Source of the DNA: a virus
Virus record (IMG/VR): IMGVR_UViG_3300044546_001066
Span: 1 to 34,698 of that record
Direction: 5' to 3' (one strand)
DNA: 34,698 nt
A program made the position numbers and the translations under genes. The notes below the pieces were generated by a model that was given only the letters and a program-made list of their open reading frames with translations, did no database searches and was not told where the DNA came from. This document shows, piece by piece, positions 8,070 through 15,771 of the stretch; position 1 is the first letter of the stretch, and every line of letters starts with the position of its first letter.

Positions 8070-8089
8070 AAACCCGCCGAAGCGGGTTT
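8070..8089 (-). terminator. Rho-independent terminator after the major capsid gene
   Basis: AAACCCGC/GCGGGTTT, an 8-bp perfect stem with a four-base loop (TTCG on the minus strand), followed on the minus strand by a T-rich tract (TTTTGTTATTT). It lies 65 bases after the gp23 stop and before the HUH-type gene. A short T run on the other side could also let it work on the plus strand. Confidence 0.9.
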
Positions 8090-8153
8090 ATTTTTGCCTA
8101 TCAACAACCTACTTAATTTGCATCTCCTAAGTTGTTAATTTTAAAAAGAAATC

Positions 8154-9401
8154 CTACAAAAGATTCTGTACCTTGATTTTGCGGAAGTAGGAATTCTGAC
8201 CAGAAGCCAAGCTAGTGAACGGATTAGAAACAAAACCGTAGCGGGTTTTGAAAGCCAGCTTGGGTTGGAAAGTTTCTGGATCAGTTGCACGATACAGTTG
8301 CAGGGGAACGTATGGGCAGTAGAAAGCACCTGCGTCGAAACGACTAGTACCTTTATAACCAACCATCAAGAATTGATCTGCAGTTTGGTTAGCAGCGAAG
8401 GGATCAACATACACTTTATAGCGACCATTCAGTACACCAGCAAAGGTAGAAGAAGCTTCGTCAACTTTCAAGTCGGTGCTCAAACCAGGAGCATAATCTA
8501 ACACACCAGCCATTGCCAAAGCAGAGGCTACGTCTGCAGAGCAAACGATAAAGTTGCCTTTACCGCGACGGGTAGTTTGATAGATTGCATTGGCTTCGCG
8601 CTCGATTTGATACATCAAGCCTTTAAACTTCTCAACAGACCAACGACCGTTAGAGTCAACGTCCAAGTCGAAAGTACCAGCAGTAGCAGTACCAACTTGA
8701 GCACCAACTTTAGCAGAGTTGTAGATTGTGCGGATTACTTCACGATTGATTTCGTTAGTGATCTCTTGAGAAAGAATGTTAGACAATTCAGCTTCAGCAT
8801 CCAAACCATGAACTGCTTTCAAATCTTGTGCAAGTTCGATAGAGTATTCGGCTTTCAGCGCGCGGGTTTGAGCAACAACGCTGGTCTTCTCAATAGAGAA
8901 TGCCATTTGGTTAAACGCAGCACCGTTTTTAGAACCCATTGCTTCGGCTTCAGAAGTAGAAACAGGGGTACCAGAAGTAGAACCGTCTGCACCAGGAGAA
9001 CCTGCGTGAGCACCTTTACCAGAGAATGCTGTATCAGCTTCGTTGAACAGTGCTTCAGGACCGTTCTGCGAACCGTACTTGCTCTTCATTGCAAAGATCA
9101 GACCGGTAGGTTGGGTCATTGGCTGTACACCACACATGTCATATGCAATCATTGCTGGAACAGCGCGACGTACCAAGGAGATCAGCACGGGGTCAAACTT
9201 AGCAACACCGCCGGTATCGGGCATTACACCAGCAGAATTGGTTGGAGCGTCTTCAAACAGTGCAGCACGTTCTTCACGCAGTGCACGTTCTTGGTTTTCC
9301 AACAGGACAGCTGTGTCCATTTTGCGTTGTTCATCAGCAATTTTGGGCATAGAAGTTGCTTCTAGGATGGGGGCCCATTTTTTTACGAGTTCTTTAGACA
9401 T
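8154..9401 (-). CDS. 23: Major capsid protein gp23
   Basis: 415 residues. The HK97-fold capsid subunit shows T4 gp23 signatures: L-V-x-K-W-x-P-I-L-E near the N-terminus, V-R-R-A-(V/I)-P with C-G-V-Q-P-M, the central A-(E)-Y-S-I-E-L-A-Q-D-L-(K/R)-A-V-H-G, and G-Y-K-G-T with P-Y-V-P-L near the end. It is about 100 residues shorter than T4 gp23 (521), consistent with lacking much of T4's surface insertion. In T4, gp21 removes the N-terminal 65 residues. The equivalent site here is probably LFE|D after residue 50, with Asp in place of the usual Ala/Gly/Ser. AAAAAGGA precedes the ATG. The gene closes the head operon, ahead of the terminator at 8070. Confidence 0.97.
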   Translation of the reverse strand: MSKELVKKWAPILEATSMPKIADEQRKMDTAVLLENQERALREERAALFEDAPTNSAGVMPDTGGVAKFDPVLISLVRRAVPAMIAYDMCGVQPMTQPTGLIFAMKSKYGSQNGPEALFNEADTAFSGKGAHAGSPGADGSTSGTPVSTSEAEAMGSKNGAAFNQMAFSIEKTSVVAQTRALKAEYSIELAQDLKAVHGLDAEAELSNILSQEITNEINREVIRTIYNSAKVGAQVGTATAGTFDLDVDSNGRWSVEKFKGLMYQIEREANAIYQTTRRGKGNFIVCSADVASALAMAGVLDYAPGLSTDLKVDEASSTFAGVLNGRYKVYVDPFAANQTADQFLMVGYKGTSRFDAGAFYCPYVPLQLYRATDPETFQPKLAFKTRYGFVSNPFTSLASGQNSYFRKIKVQNLL

Positions 9402-9430
9402 TTAAATTTCCTTTTTAGTTAATGGATAGT

Positions 9431-10561
9431 TTAGAAACCGGATTTTTCAATAGCTTTCAAATAGCGTTGCATAGAAGGATCAATAGCTGGTGCACTCTCT
9501 TGAATTGTTTCAACAGGAACATCAGTCATAAATTCTTCAGCTAACACTTTACTTTGTGGTTTTTTAACAACAAGATAATTTTCCTGAATCAGTACGAGTT
9601 TTTCAGTAAACTCTGCAGTATTAGAGAATACAAGTTCTTCAGCCAAAGCGCGCAGTTTTTCTGCATCGGTTTCTGCCAATCCCTTGCACGACTCTTCAAT
9701 TGCAAATTGTTTTTGCATATCTTTAATGTTCTTTTTCAAGTGCATTATAGATTCTGTTTGCTCATCCAGACGGCGCTCAAGATCTTCTTTTTCAGACTTA
9801 ACAGCCTCTACCAAGTCATATTTTTCATCAGGTACATCAATATAATGACTTTCAAAGACTTGTTTCATGCCAGAAACAAAAGACTCAAGAATCTCTGTTT
9901 TAATTCCACGATTAATTGCTAGTTCGTTTTTATTCATCCACTGCTCGACTACATAGTCAAGGTATCCATCAACTTTATCGACTAGACTCTCTTTAAGAGC
10001 AACAGCTTCATCTAATTGCTGCTGCTCGAAACTTTCTTTTAGTTCAGCAACTTCTTGATTTACACGAGCAGACACTGCTGCTTCAAAAATTTCAGTTGCT
10101 GACTTTTTAAATTCTTCTGATAGTTCTTGACCCTCGAATAATTTACCAAGATCAATCTTAGATTCTTCAGATTCGGTTTTATATTGCGGATCGTTGTCAA
10201 TTTCTTTGTGTTTGTCGAGGAATTGACCCATAGTTATTTTCCCGCTTCTGACTTGATTCAAAGCATCATCCTTAGCCATTTGTTTAGCTTTACCCTTGGC
10301 CCAATTTTTCACCGGTTTTCCGCCTATTGCGCTGGCTAATTTTCCAGCGCCTGTTGCGATAGAAGATAATACGCCTTCGTTTTTCTCGTCGTCTTCGGAA
10401 CCTTCTGCTTCATCGTCATTTTCGATGTCAGACTCACCGTCATTGCCTTCGGGCTCATCTTCTTTTTCGTCTTCAGCGGCTTCTTTTTTAACGCTGCGTT
10501 TAGCTTCATCTAGTTGTTCTGCAAGACGCTCAAGTTCTGCAAGTTTTTGTTCAATACTCAT
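9431..10561 (-). CDS. 22: Prohead scaffold core protein gp22
   Basis: 376 residues, highly charged and helical. It has an acidic low-complexity region at about 28-62 and a long coiled-coil-prone middle. The C-terminal segment (I-Q-E-S-A-P ... Y-L-K-A-I-E-K) fits gp22. gp22 is the main scaffold around which gp23 assembles and is then cut to peptides by gp21. Matching cut sites are LFE|G (143), IFE|A (160), LKE|S (176 and 191) and IQE|S (355). The protein is longer than T4 gp22 (269), mostly through its acidic and Gly/Ala/Lys-rich N-terminal part. AAAGGAA precedes the ATG, and an exact T4 late promoter sequence lies 26 bases upstream. Gene 23 follows after 29 bases. Confidence 0.92.
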   Translation of the reverse strand: MSIEQKLAELERLAEQLDEAKRSVKKEAAEDEKEDEPEGNDGESDIENDDEAEGSEDDEKNEGVLSSIATGAGKLASAIGGKPVKNWAKGKAKQMAKDDALNQVRSGKITMGQFLDKHKEIDNDPQYKTESEESKIDLGKLFEGQELSEEFKKSATEIFEAAVSARVNQEVAELKESFEQQQLDEAVALKESLVDKVDGYLDYVVEQWMNKNELAINRGIKTEILESFVSGMKQVFESHYIDVPDEKYDLVEAVKSEKEDLERRLDEQTESIMHLKKNIKDMQKQFAIEESCKGLAETDAEKLRALAEELVFSNTAEFTEKLVLIQENYLVVKKPQSKVLAEEFMTDVPVETIQESAPAIDPSMQRYLKAIEKSGF

Positions 10562-10586
10562 TTAATTAATTCCTTTCGGGATTTGT

Positions 10587-10594
10587 TATTTATA
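10587..10594 (-). promoter_or_regulatory. T4-type late promoter upstream of gene 22
   Basis: The minus strand reads TATAAATA, the exact T4 late -10 consensus recognised by gp55-containing RNA polymerase. It ends 26 bases before the gp22 start codon, leaving room for the leader and the AAAGGAA ribosome site. It probably drives 22 and 23 as the most strongly expressed late unit. Confidence 0.75.
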
Positions 10595-10614
10595 AAATTA
10601 AAGTTTGATTACCA

Positions 10615-11262
10615 TCAACGAGGTTTTGCTATGTCCGAAAGGAACTCTGCAAAAAGTTTCAATTTCTGATCTTCATCTAAACTGCCTTTATTTAATAGAC
10701 GTTTATGCTTTTCAAGAATTCTTCCATCGTCAGTTACAACCCATTCAGTTGATTCATTTATAGCATTGACCCAGCAATCAATTCCTGACGGATCACTTAC
10801 AACATCGACTGCGTAGAGCTGAAAGTCTGACTGTACTACTTTTACTCCACTAGTATCTTCTTTAACTGAGCCAAGTGCACGTGTAGAAACACCGAGTTGA
10901 ACTCCACCATTCAACAGACCGCGTACAATTTGACCTTGAGGAGTTTCAAGAATTTTTGCTTTACCAAAAACATTATTACCTTGAATTTTTAGTTCAGTAA
11001 TAAGATGACTTGCCAATTCTGGTTTTACTTGTGGACGATTTTCAGGATGGCTTAATTCTCCTAGTGCTCGTTTTTTATTAACAAATTCACCAATATATTT
11101 CTTTACAGCACTTTCCATAACAGTCTTTGGATATGTACGACCATTACGGTTAGGAGTATCGGCTTGAGCAAAAATACCTTCAATAAAAAGATTTTTACCG
11201 TCTGTTCCCTCATTTAGAACTTTGATAGAATTAAAATCTTGACTTTCTCTTAAGAATAACAT
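10615..11262 (-). CDS. 21: Prohead core protease gp21
   Basis: 215 residues (T4 gp21 has 212). A serine protease of the herpesvirus assemblin-like clan that matures the prohead by cutting after L/I-x-E. The family catalytic regions are visible: E-L-S-H-P-E-N-R with the catalytic His (about residue 72), and G-V-S-T-R-A-L-G with the nucleophilic Ser (about 128). Nearby D-V-V-S-D-P-S-G is also typical. An LRE|S at residues 4-7 is a possible self-processing site. AAAGGATCC precedes the ATG. It lies between the small unknown head-region gene and scaffold gene 22, the normal order. Confidence 0.95.
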   Translation of the reverse strand: MLFLRESQDFNSIKVLNEGTDGKNLFIEGIFAQADTPNRNGRTYPKTVMESAVKKYIGEFVNKKRALGELSHPENRPQVKPELASHLITELKIQGNNVFGKAKILETPQGQIVRGLLNGGVQLGVSTRALGSVKEDTSGVKVVQSDFQLYAVDVVSDPSGIDCWVNAINESTEWVVTDDGRILEKHKRLLNKGSLDEDQKLKLFAEFLSDIAKPR

Positions 11263-11273
11263 ACTGGATCCTT

Positions 11274-11705
11274 TTATCGATTAACTGAGGTTGTATCATC
11301 ATACGACCCGTACATTTCAGGTTGAATTTTGCTCTTATATCCTGCTACTTTACGAACTGTAATATATGCATATCCATTTCCAATAATTTGATATTCGATA
11401 TCACTAGTATTGTTTGTATCCTCTGTCATGCCGCCATTTGCGCCAAAATCCATAGTGCCAGTATTTTGATATAATCCAATAACGGTTTCACCGCCGCGAT
11501 TTATATTAATTACATCGGTAGATACGGGATCGTTTTTGCCAGTTGAAGACCACTGCAAAAATGTAATATTAACAGTTGGTGTTCCATCTACAATCATTGT
11601 AGGAGAAAGCAGATCGCCAGCGAGTGTTATTTTGCCAGAAGTATTAGTACCCCAAACTTTTATTGAAGCTTTGGTTTCTGTTTGATTCATTATTCTATGT
11701 GGCAT
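11274..11705 (-). CDS. Small head-region structural protein of unknown function
   Basis: 143 residues, rich in Thr, Asn, Gly and Ile with alternating hydrophobics, i.e. mostly beta structure. It starts MPHRIMNQTETKAS and has no signal peptide, membrane segment or known motif. It is closely packed in the head operon, 11 bases after the gene at 11717 and 11 before gene 21. That context and the beta-rich composition suggest a capsid-associated or decoration protein, but I do not recognise the family with certainty. The ribosome site is weak (AAGAGAC). Confidence 0.6.
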   Translation of the reverse strand: MPHRIMNQTETKASIKVWGTNTSGKITLAGDLLSPTMIVDGTPTVNITFLQWSSTGKNDPVSTDVININRGGETVIGLYQNTGTMDFGANGGMTEDTNNTSDIEYQIIGNGYAYITVRKVAGYKSKIQPEMYGSYDDTTSVNR

Positions 11706-11716
11706 ATTTGTCTCTT

Positions 11717-12760
11717 TTAATTAGTATGTAAAGCTGCCATTTTTTTAGACAATTCTTGCACGGCATCATGATGTTTCATTGCTGTAGCATGATGTGCATT
11801 TGCAGTTTCTAAATGTTTTGCTGCTTCTTCATGATTGCCGGCTTTCTTTGCGGCATGATGAGCTGTCATTGCGGCATTTTTCTTAGCTAAGTGTTCTACG
11901 CCTGACGCCAAGTTAGATTGTTTTTGCTTGTGAATTGCGGCGTGCGTTGTTAGATTTTTATATTCTACAAATTCGTCTAACTCTTCAGATTCTGTTTTGA
12001 CCTTCTTCTCATCATTCGCAAATTGCTTCTTTGTGGCTTTCATAATGCCAGAGAAACGTTTGTTGCCAGTCTTGAAGTCACCAGACGCATCTGCAGCAGA
12101 AGCAGCTTTACCAGCAGCGCTCTTGTACTTGCCAAGCAGTTCTGTAGACAATTCGTCTAATTCCTCGGATCCGCCTAGTCCTACCGACTGGCAATAATCA
12201 ACAAACGACTTCAATAGCTCCACTGCCGCTCTGTCGTCTATCTTATCACCAGCAGTGTGCGATGATTTGAAACGCGACAAAAACTCAATTTTCCATTTGC
12301 CGTTGGGCTGGAGCGTCAATGAAACATAGCTTGGTGTTCTCATAGGGCCGTGCTGTATGCGAACATTTTTTCTGGTTACTGTGAGGTCGATAGAGCCCCC
12401 TCCCTTCTTCCAAGTCTTCAAGTTATCAGCTACATACTTCGCAACGGCAGTGTCAACCATTTCCACCCCTTCGTTAACTGCACGATAGTTCAGCACAGCA
12501 ACAGCCTCATCTACAAACTTCAAATGATCTGCTTCTTGTTTTGAAAATTGTGGAATTCGATGTTGTTCGCGACGTGCTTCATTCAGCTTAGTGCTCAACT
12601 CTTCAATTGTTAGGTTGTGCAGATCAGAATCGGGATATGGTTTTTGCAAAACCGATTCTGCAACGACTGGGGCAATAGTCGATTCAGACAATGTATTTTT
12701 GTCTTTACGCATATTGCTTAAAAAATCTGAAATTTCATTTAAATTTATTTTGTTGTTCAT
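11717..12760 (-). CDS. Core-like virion protein with His/Ala-rich C-terminus
   Basis: 347 residues. I see three parts: an N-terminal helical region with LSE|S at 24-27 (gp21 consensus site); a beta domain around 115-180; and, after about 200, a module E-L-D-E-L-S-x-x-L-L-G-K-Y-K-x-A ... K-R-F-S-G-I-M-K-A-T. The next gene upstream (12958-13635) carries a comparable module. The last 80 residues are very rich in His, Ala and Lys (repeated H-H-A, A-A-K-x-x-E), predicted helical, possibly metal or DNA binding. Position between the portal and protease genes and the cleavage-like site suggest a packaged core protein. It has its own predicted promoter (12906-12934) and a long structured leader. Confidence 0.6.
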   Translation of the reverse strand: MNNKINLNEISDFLSNMRKDKNTLSESTIAPVVAESVLQKPYPDSDLHNLTIEELSTKLNEARREQHRIPQFSKQEADHLKFVDEAVAVLNYRAVNEGVEMVDTAVAKYVADNLKTWKKGGGSIDLTVTRKNVRIQHGPMRTPSYVSLTLQPNGKWKIEFLSRFKSSHTAGDKIDDRAAVELLKSFVDYCQSVGLGGSEELDELSTELLGKYKSAAGKAASAADASGDFKTGNKRFSGIMKATKKQFANDEKKVKTESEELDEFVEYKNLTTHAAIHKQKQSNLASGVEHLAKKNAAMTAHHAAKKAGNHEEAAKHLETANAHHATAMKHHDAVQELSKKMAALHTN

Positions 12761-12783
12761 ATGTCAATTTTCTTTTTTGAATT

Positions 12784-12894
12784 CTATTTGGTGATGGAAT
12801 TGTCAATTATTGCTTTTTTATTTTTTATTCTTAAGACAACTTATATTTGTTATTTAGACAATTCCATCAACAAATAGAACTGGGTCTATTTGTT
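12784..12894. repeat. Three-arm inverted repeat in the leader of the 347-aa protein gene
   Basis: Arm 12784-12804 pairs with arm 12857-12877 over 21 positions with one mismatch. The second arm also lies within a perfect 10-bp hairpin AACAAATAGA/TCTATTTGTT (12869-12878 with 12885-12894, loop 6). The two pairings exclude each other. On the minus strand the short hairpin would sit at the very 5' end of the transcript from the promoter at 12906-12934. On the plus strand it is followed by a T-rich run. A switch or a 5' stabilising hairpin is possible; the role is inferred. Confidence 0.6.
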
Positions 12895-12905
12895 ATTTTT
12901 TATTT

Positions 12906-12934
12906 ATTTTATTTTTATGTTGCCAAAGCGTCAA
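12906..12934 (-). promoter_or_regulatory. Sigma70-type promoter for the 347-aa protein gene
   Basis: The minus strand has TTGACG (12929-12934), a 17-base spacer, then TAAAAT (12906-12911): five of six matches to each consensus box at ideal spacing. It lies in the 197-bp gap between two head genes and directs transcription toward the gene starting at 12760. Confidence 0.6.
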
Positions 12935-12957
12935 GTCGACAACTCTAAATTCAATAA

Positions 12958-13635
12958 TTATTTGCTGTTCTTTAAATCATCGATTACAGCTTTTACTACA
13001 GCGCTTTGTTGTGCTGATGTAAGTTTACCAAGTTGTTTTTTGACTTGAGAAGTTATCTCATGAGTGTCTGGTAAAAACTCTTCGTCGTAGTCCCAATAAG
13101 TAAATGTTACTTTTTTGCCTTCTACATTAAAATGGTATATTTGTTGATCCAAATCTTCATCGCTGTCAACAAGTTTAACGTCGCATGACTCGTCTAGTTC
13201 TTCTGATTCTTTATCTTTTTTTGCATACTTTGCCAAATCCAATAGTTTTTGCTCAGATTCACTTTCATCAATTTGTTCTTCATCCAACTCTTCAGATTCT
13301 TTAGTAAGACGATCAACAGCTTTGACAACACCAGCTTGGCGTTTTTTCATAGTCTTAACTGCATCTTTTTGTTCTTTAGATCCAGCACCAGCACTTCCTG
13401 CTTCTAGACCAGAATGACCTCTTTCTCGGCTAGCCTTTTTGACATACGCACCAAGAGTATCTTTGCTTAGTTCATCCAATTGTTCAGCTGATTCAAACAT
13501 GCTTGTACTGATCTCAGCACGACGTTCTTCCATTTTTTCAGCAATTTTAGCATGAATCAACGCTTCAAACGACGTCTCGCATTCACGTGTCTTGCCTGCT
13601 TCAATAGCATTAATTAAATCGATTACACTACTCAT
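12958..13635 (-). CDS. Prohead core protein (gp67/gp68-like)
   Basis: 225 residues, charged and helical. The N-terminus (I-D-L-I-N-A-I-E-A-G-K ... F-E-A-L-I-H-A-K-I-A-E-K-M-E-E-R-R) matches the pattern of small prohead core proteins encoded just after the portal in T4-like phages. Next comes the module E-Q-L-D-E-L-S-K-D-T-L-G-A-Y-V-K-K-A ... R-Q-A-G-V-V-K-A-V, shared with the 347-aa neighbour. An acidic middle (repeated E-S-E-E-L-D-E) and a compact C-terminal domain from about 148 follow. MFE|S near residue 46 resembles a gp21 site. The ATG overlaps the portal stop (ATGA) and is preceded by AGGAG, so translation is coupled to gene 20. Confidence 0.65.
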   Translation of the reverse strand: MSSVIDLINAIEAGKTRECETSFEALIHAKIAEKMEERRAEISTSMFESAEQLDELSKDTLGAYVKKASRERGHSGLEAGSAGAGSKEQKDAVKTMKKRQAGVVKAVDRLTKESEELDEEQIDESESEQKLLDLAKYAKKDKESEELDESCDVKLVDSDEDLDQQIYHFNVEGKKVTFTYWDYDEEFLPDTHEITSQVKKQLGKLTSAQQSAVVKAVIDDLKNSK

Positions 13636-15203
13636 TCTTGTTCTCCTGCTTGATCTTGATCGGATTGAGATTGTTGTTCCATACCTTGTTGGAAAACCAT
13701 CATCTTCTGTTGATTGGTTATATCTGATGGAACAGCTTCTTCTCCCTCAGACTTAATTTCTTTTTCAATTTCATCTATTTCAGAGTCGTCCATCATCAAT
13801 ACGTTCTTTTGTATATATCGTTTCGAATAATATTTACCAAGATATGGATCAACAAGCTGGAGTGTATTCATTCGACTGGAAATAATCTCAGCTTCTTTAA
13901 GCTCAGTGAAATGATTATCTTTTATAAAGTCATAACGAATTTTGCTCTTTAAATCGTCCCATTCGTCAGCACGAATAATTCCTTTTGCTATAAGTTGAAC
14001 TCGTAGCAGTTGATGAAATAATCCAGAAAATTTAACCCGAAGACGACCGACAAATTTAGAAAATTTCAATTCTTCGCGTGAAATTTCTGTGCTTCGACCA
14101 AGAGTAAACCCCGTATCGGGTTTCATACGACTAACAGGTACATTGAGTGATTGATATAACTTATCCTGGAAGTACGAAACAAAATCACTTTGGATTAAAC
14201 TTTGACTGCCAGGTAACGTTGAAATTTCTGTACCTTTACTTCCGTCTCGACGCGCAAGATAGAAGTCTTCGATCATTGACATGTGCTTTTTAGAATCAGC
14301 CATTTGACCTGTAGTTGGATTATAAACAAGTTTATTCTTGAACTTGTTCATTACTTCCTGAACATACTGTTCTGCCTTTAATTTTGGCAAATTACCTACG
14401 TCAATATAGAATACTCGTCTGTCAGGAGCTCGTGTAATAGTGTAAATTACAATTGCATCCTCAAGCATTCTCAGCTGATTCGCTGGTTTAATTGCTTTTT
14501 GCAAGTAACCAATATTAAGTGAGTTGTTTACATCAAACACACCAGAATTGACCATGACAACGCAGTCTGGTGAAAGCTTAATTCCTTGAACACTGTTCTC
14601 GACTATACCTTTATCATTATAAACATAGTACTCTTCTACGGAATCTACGACTTCAACACCTCGTTCGTTTTTAACCTTCTTGATATTTTTAATCCGACGG
14701 ATTTTCATTGGGTCAATTTGACGAAGTTCGACTATTCCATTCTTAACGTCATTGTCTTTGAACATTATATGGAAATATATTTTTCCATCAACATACCATT
14801 GACGGAAAGTTTCATGACCGGTGTTGTTAAAATCAAGAATGTTTAAAATTTCTTGAAAAGAATCTTGAAATTTCTTCTTAATGTTTTCCGATACTTTAAG
14901 ATTGTCCAATTCTAATTTTACAGAATAGTCATCTTGATCAGAAACGATCGCTTCATTTACAATATCATCAATAGCACTTTCTACTTCTGGCATTTGTGCA
15001 ACTTCACGATATCGTCTAATTTGATCGTTTTCAGTTTTAACTGCGCCATCAATATCGTAAGAAATTCCTGTCCAACCGCCAGCGACAGCAGAATTGTCTA
15101 TAATAATAGAACCGTCTACTATCGAAGGTTGGACAACAGATGGAATTTGTTTTCCATCTGTTTTATCTTTTATTTTAAACCCAAAAAAATCAGAAAGTGC
15201 CAT
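13632..15203 (-). CDS. 20: Portal protein gp20
   Basis: 523 residues (T4 gp20 has 524). Forms the dodecameric vertex through which DNA is packaged and to which the neck binds. Typical gp20 features are R-x-Y-R-E-V-A-Q-M-P-E-V-E-S-A-I-D-D-I near residue 65, the long stem and crown helices, L-P-G-S-Q-S-L near 330, and M-K-P-D-T-G-F near 360. The C-terminal tail is acidic and glutamine-rich. No Shine-Dalgarno is evident; TATAAATG lies just seven bases upstream of the ATG. It is followed by the overlapping core protein gene and preceded by tube gene 19. Confidence 0.95.
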   Translation of the reverse strand: MALSDFFGFKIKDKTDGKQIPSVVQPSIVDGSIIIDNSAVAGGWTGISYDIDGAVKTENDQIRRYREVAQMPEVESAIDDIVNEAIVSDQDDYSVKLELDNLKVSENIKKKFQDSFQEILNILDFNNTGHETFRQWYVDGKIYFHIMFKDNDVKNGIVELRQIDPMKIRRIKNIKKVKNERGVEVVDSVEEYYVYNDKGIVENSVQGIKLSPDCVVMVNSGVFDVNNSLNIGYLQKAIKPANQLRMLEDAIVIYTITRAPDRRVFYIDVGNLPKLKAEQYVQEVMNKFKNKLVYNPTTGQMADSKKHMSMIEDFYLARRDGSKGTEISTLPGSQSLIQSDFVSYFQDKLYQSLNVPVSRMKPDTGFTLGRSTEISREELKFSKFVGRLRVKFSGLFHQLLRVQLIAKGIIRADEWDDLKSKIRYDFIKDNHFTELKEAEIISSRMNTLQLVDPYLGKYYSKRYIQKNVLMMDDSEIDEIEKEIKSEGEEAVPSDITNQQKMMVFQQGMEQQSQSDQDQAGEQE

Positions 15204-15219
15204 AATTTACATTTATAGT

Positions 15220-15741
15220 TTAAGCTGGATTAGTACCTGCAGAAAACCAATTATATTGGAAAGTCACTTCATACTCTTCGATCTGGTTATTAGCATCCCA
15301 AGAAAGAGCAATCTGACCAACGTTGATAGGAAAAGCGTCGTGAAATGTATAGGTTCTAATAGGCTGATCTGCACGATCAAGCTGTGTAACCTGCAATTCA
15401 GTTTGATAATCCGACGGTTCTACAAGACCGTTTGAAGATTCGGCATTACCAATATCTTCAATCCATTTTTCAAAAGCAGCGCGTACTTCAAACGAACCTT
15501 CATTGATAACTGTAACACTCCATGGTTGAAATGTTCGTTCGCCTGCGAAATTAACAGGTCGACCACGATACATTACTTGAATTGGTTCAATGTCAGAAGC
15601 CGGAATTGACGCAGTTTTGCACAGGAACGTTACAGTTCCCGCATCAGCTCCACCACGAGGAAATGTGAGTCTACAAATAAACTGATTAGGGCGGGCGCCG
15701 CCCCCAAACATATTTGCTTTAAAATCGCTAATTGATGCCAT
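15220..15741 (-). CDS. 19: Tail tube protein gp19
   Basis: 173 residues (T4 gp19 has 163). The inner tube subunit. Recognisable features are F-K-A-N-M ... R-P-N-Q-F near the start, K-T-A-S-I-P-A-S-D-I, P-V-N-F-A-G-E-R-T-F-Q-P-W, and the C-terminal E-Y-E-V-T-F-Q-Y-N-W-F. AAGGAA precedes the ATG. AATAAATA (15764-15771), one mismatch from the late promoter consensus, lies 23 bases upstream over the gp18 stop. The order 18-19-20 is the canonical T4 one. Confidence 0.95.
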   Translation of the reverse strand: MASISDFKANMFGGGARPNQFICRLTFPRGGADAGTVTFLCKTASIPASDIEPIQVMYRGRPVNFAGERTFQPWSVTVINEGSFEVRAAFEKWIEDIGNAESSNGLVEPSDYQTELQVTQLDRADQPIRTYTFHDAFPINVGQIALSWDANNQIEEYEVTFQYNWFSAGTNPA

Positions 15742-15763
15742 AGTTATATTCCTTAATTCGGTT

Positions 15764-15771
15764 TATTTATT
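15764..15771 (-). promoter_or_regulatory. Probable late promoter for the tube gene
   Basis: The minus strand reads AATAAATA, one mismatch from TATAAATA. It overlaps the gp18 stop codon and lies 23 bases before the gp19 start, close to the spacing seen at gene 22. Being AT-rich, it could arise by chance. Confidence 0.4.

Noticed and set aside
8577-9365. 262-residue plus-strand frame opposite the major capsid gene
   Set aside because: Antisense artefact of the biased codon use of gp23. No ribosome site, and the composition is unlike a real protein.
15210-15217. TATAAATG as a late promoter for gene 20
   Set aside because: It ends only seven bases before the start codon, so the transcript would start at or after the ATG. 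Probably chance.
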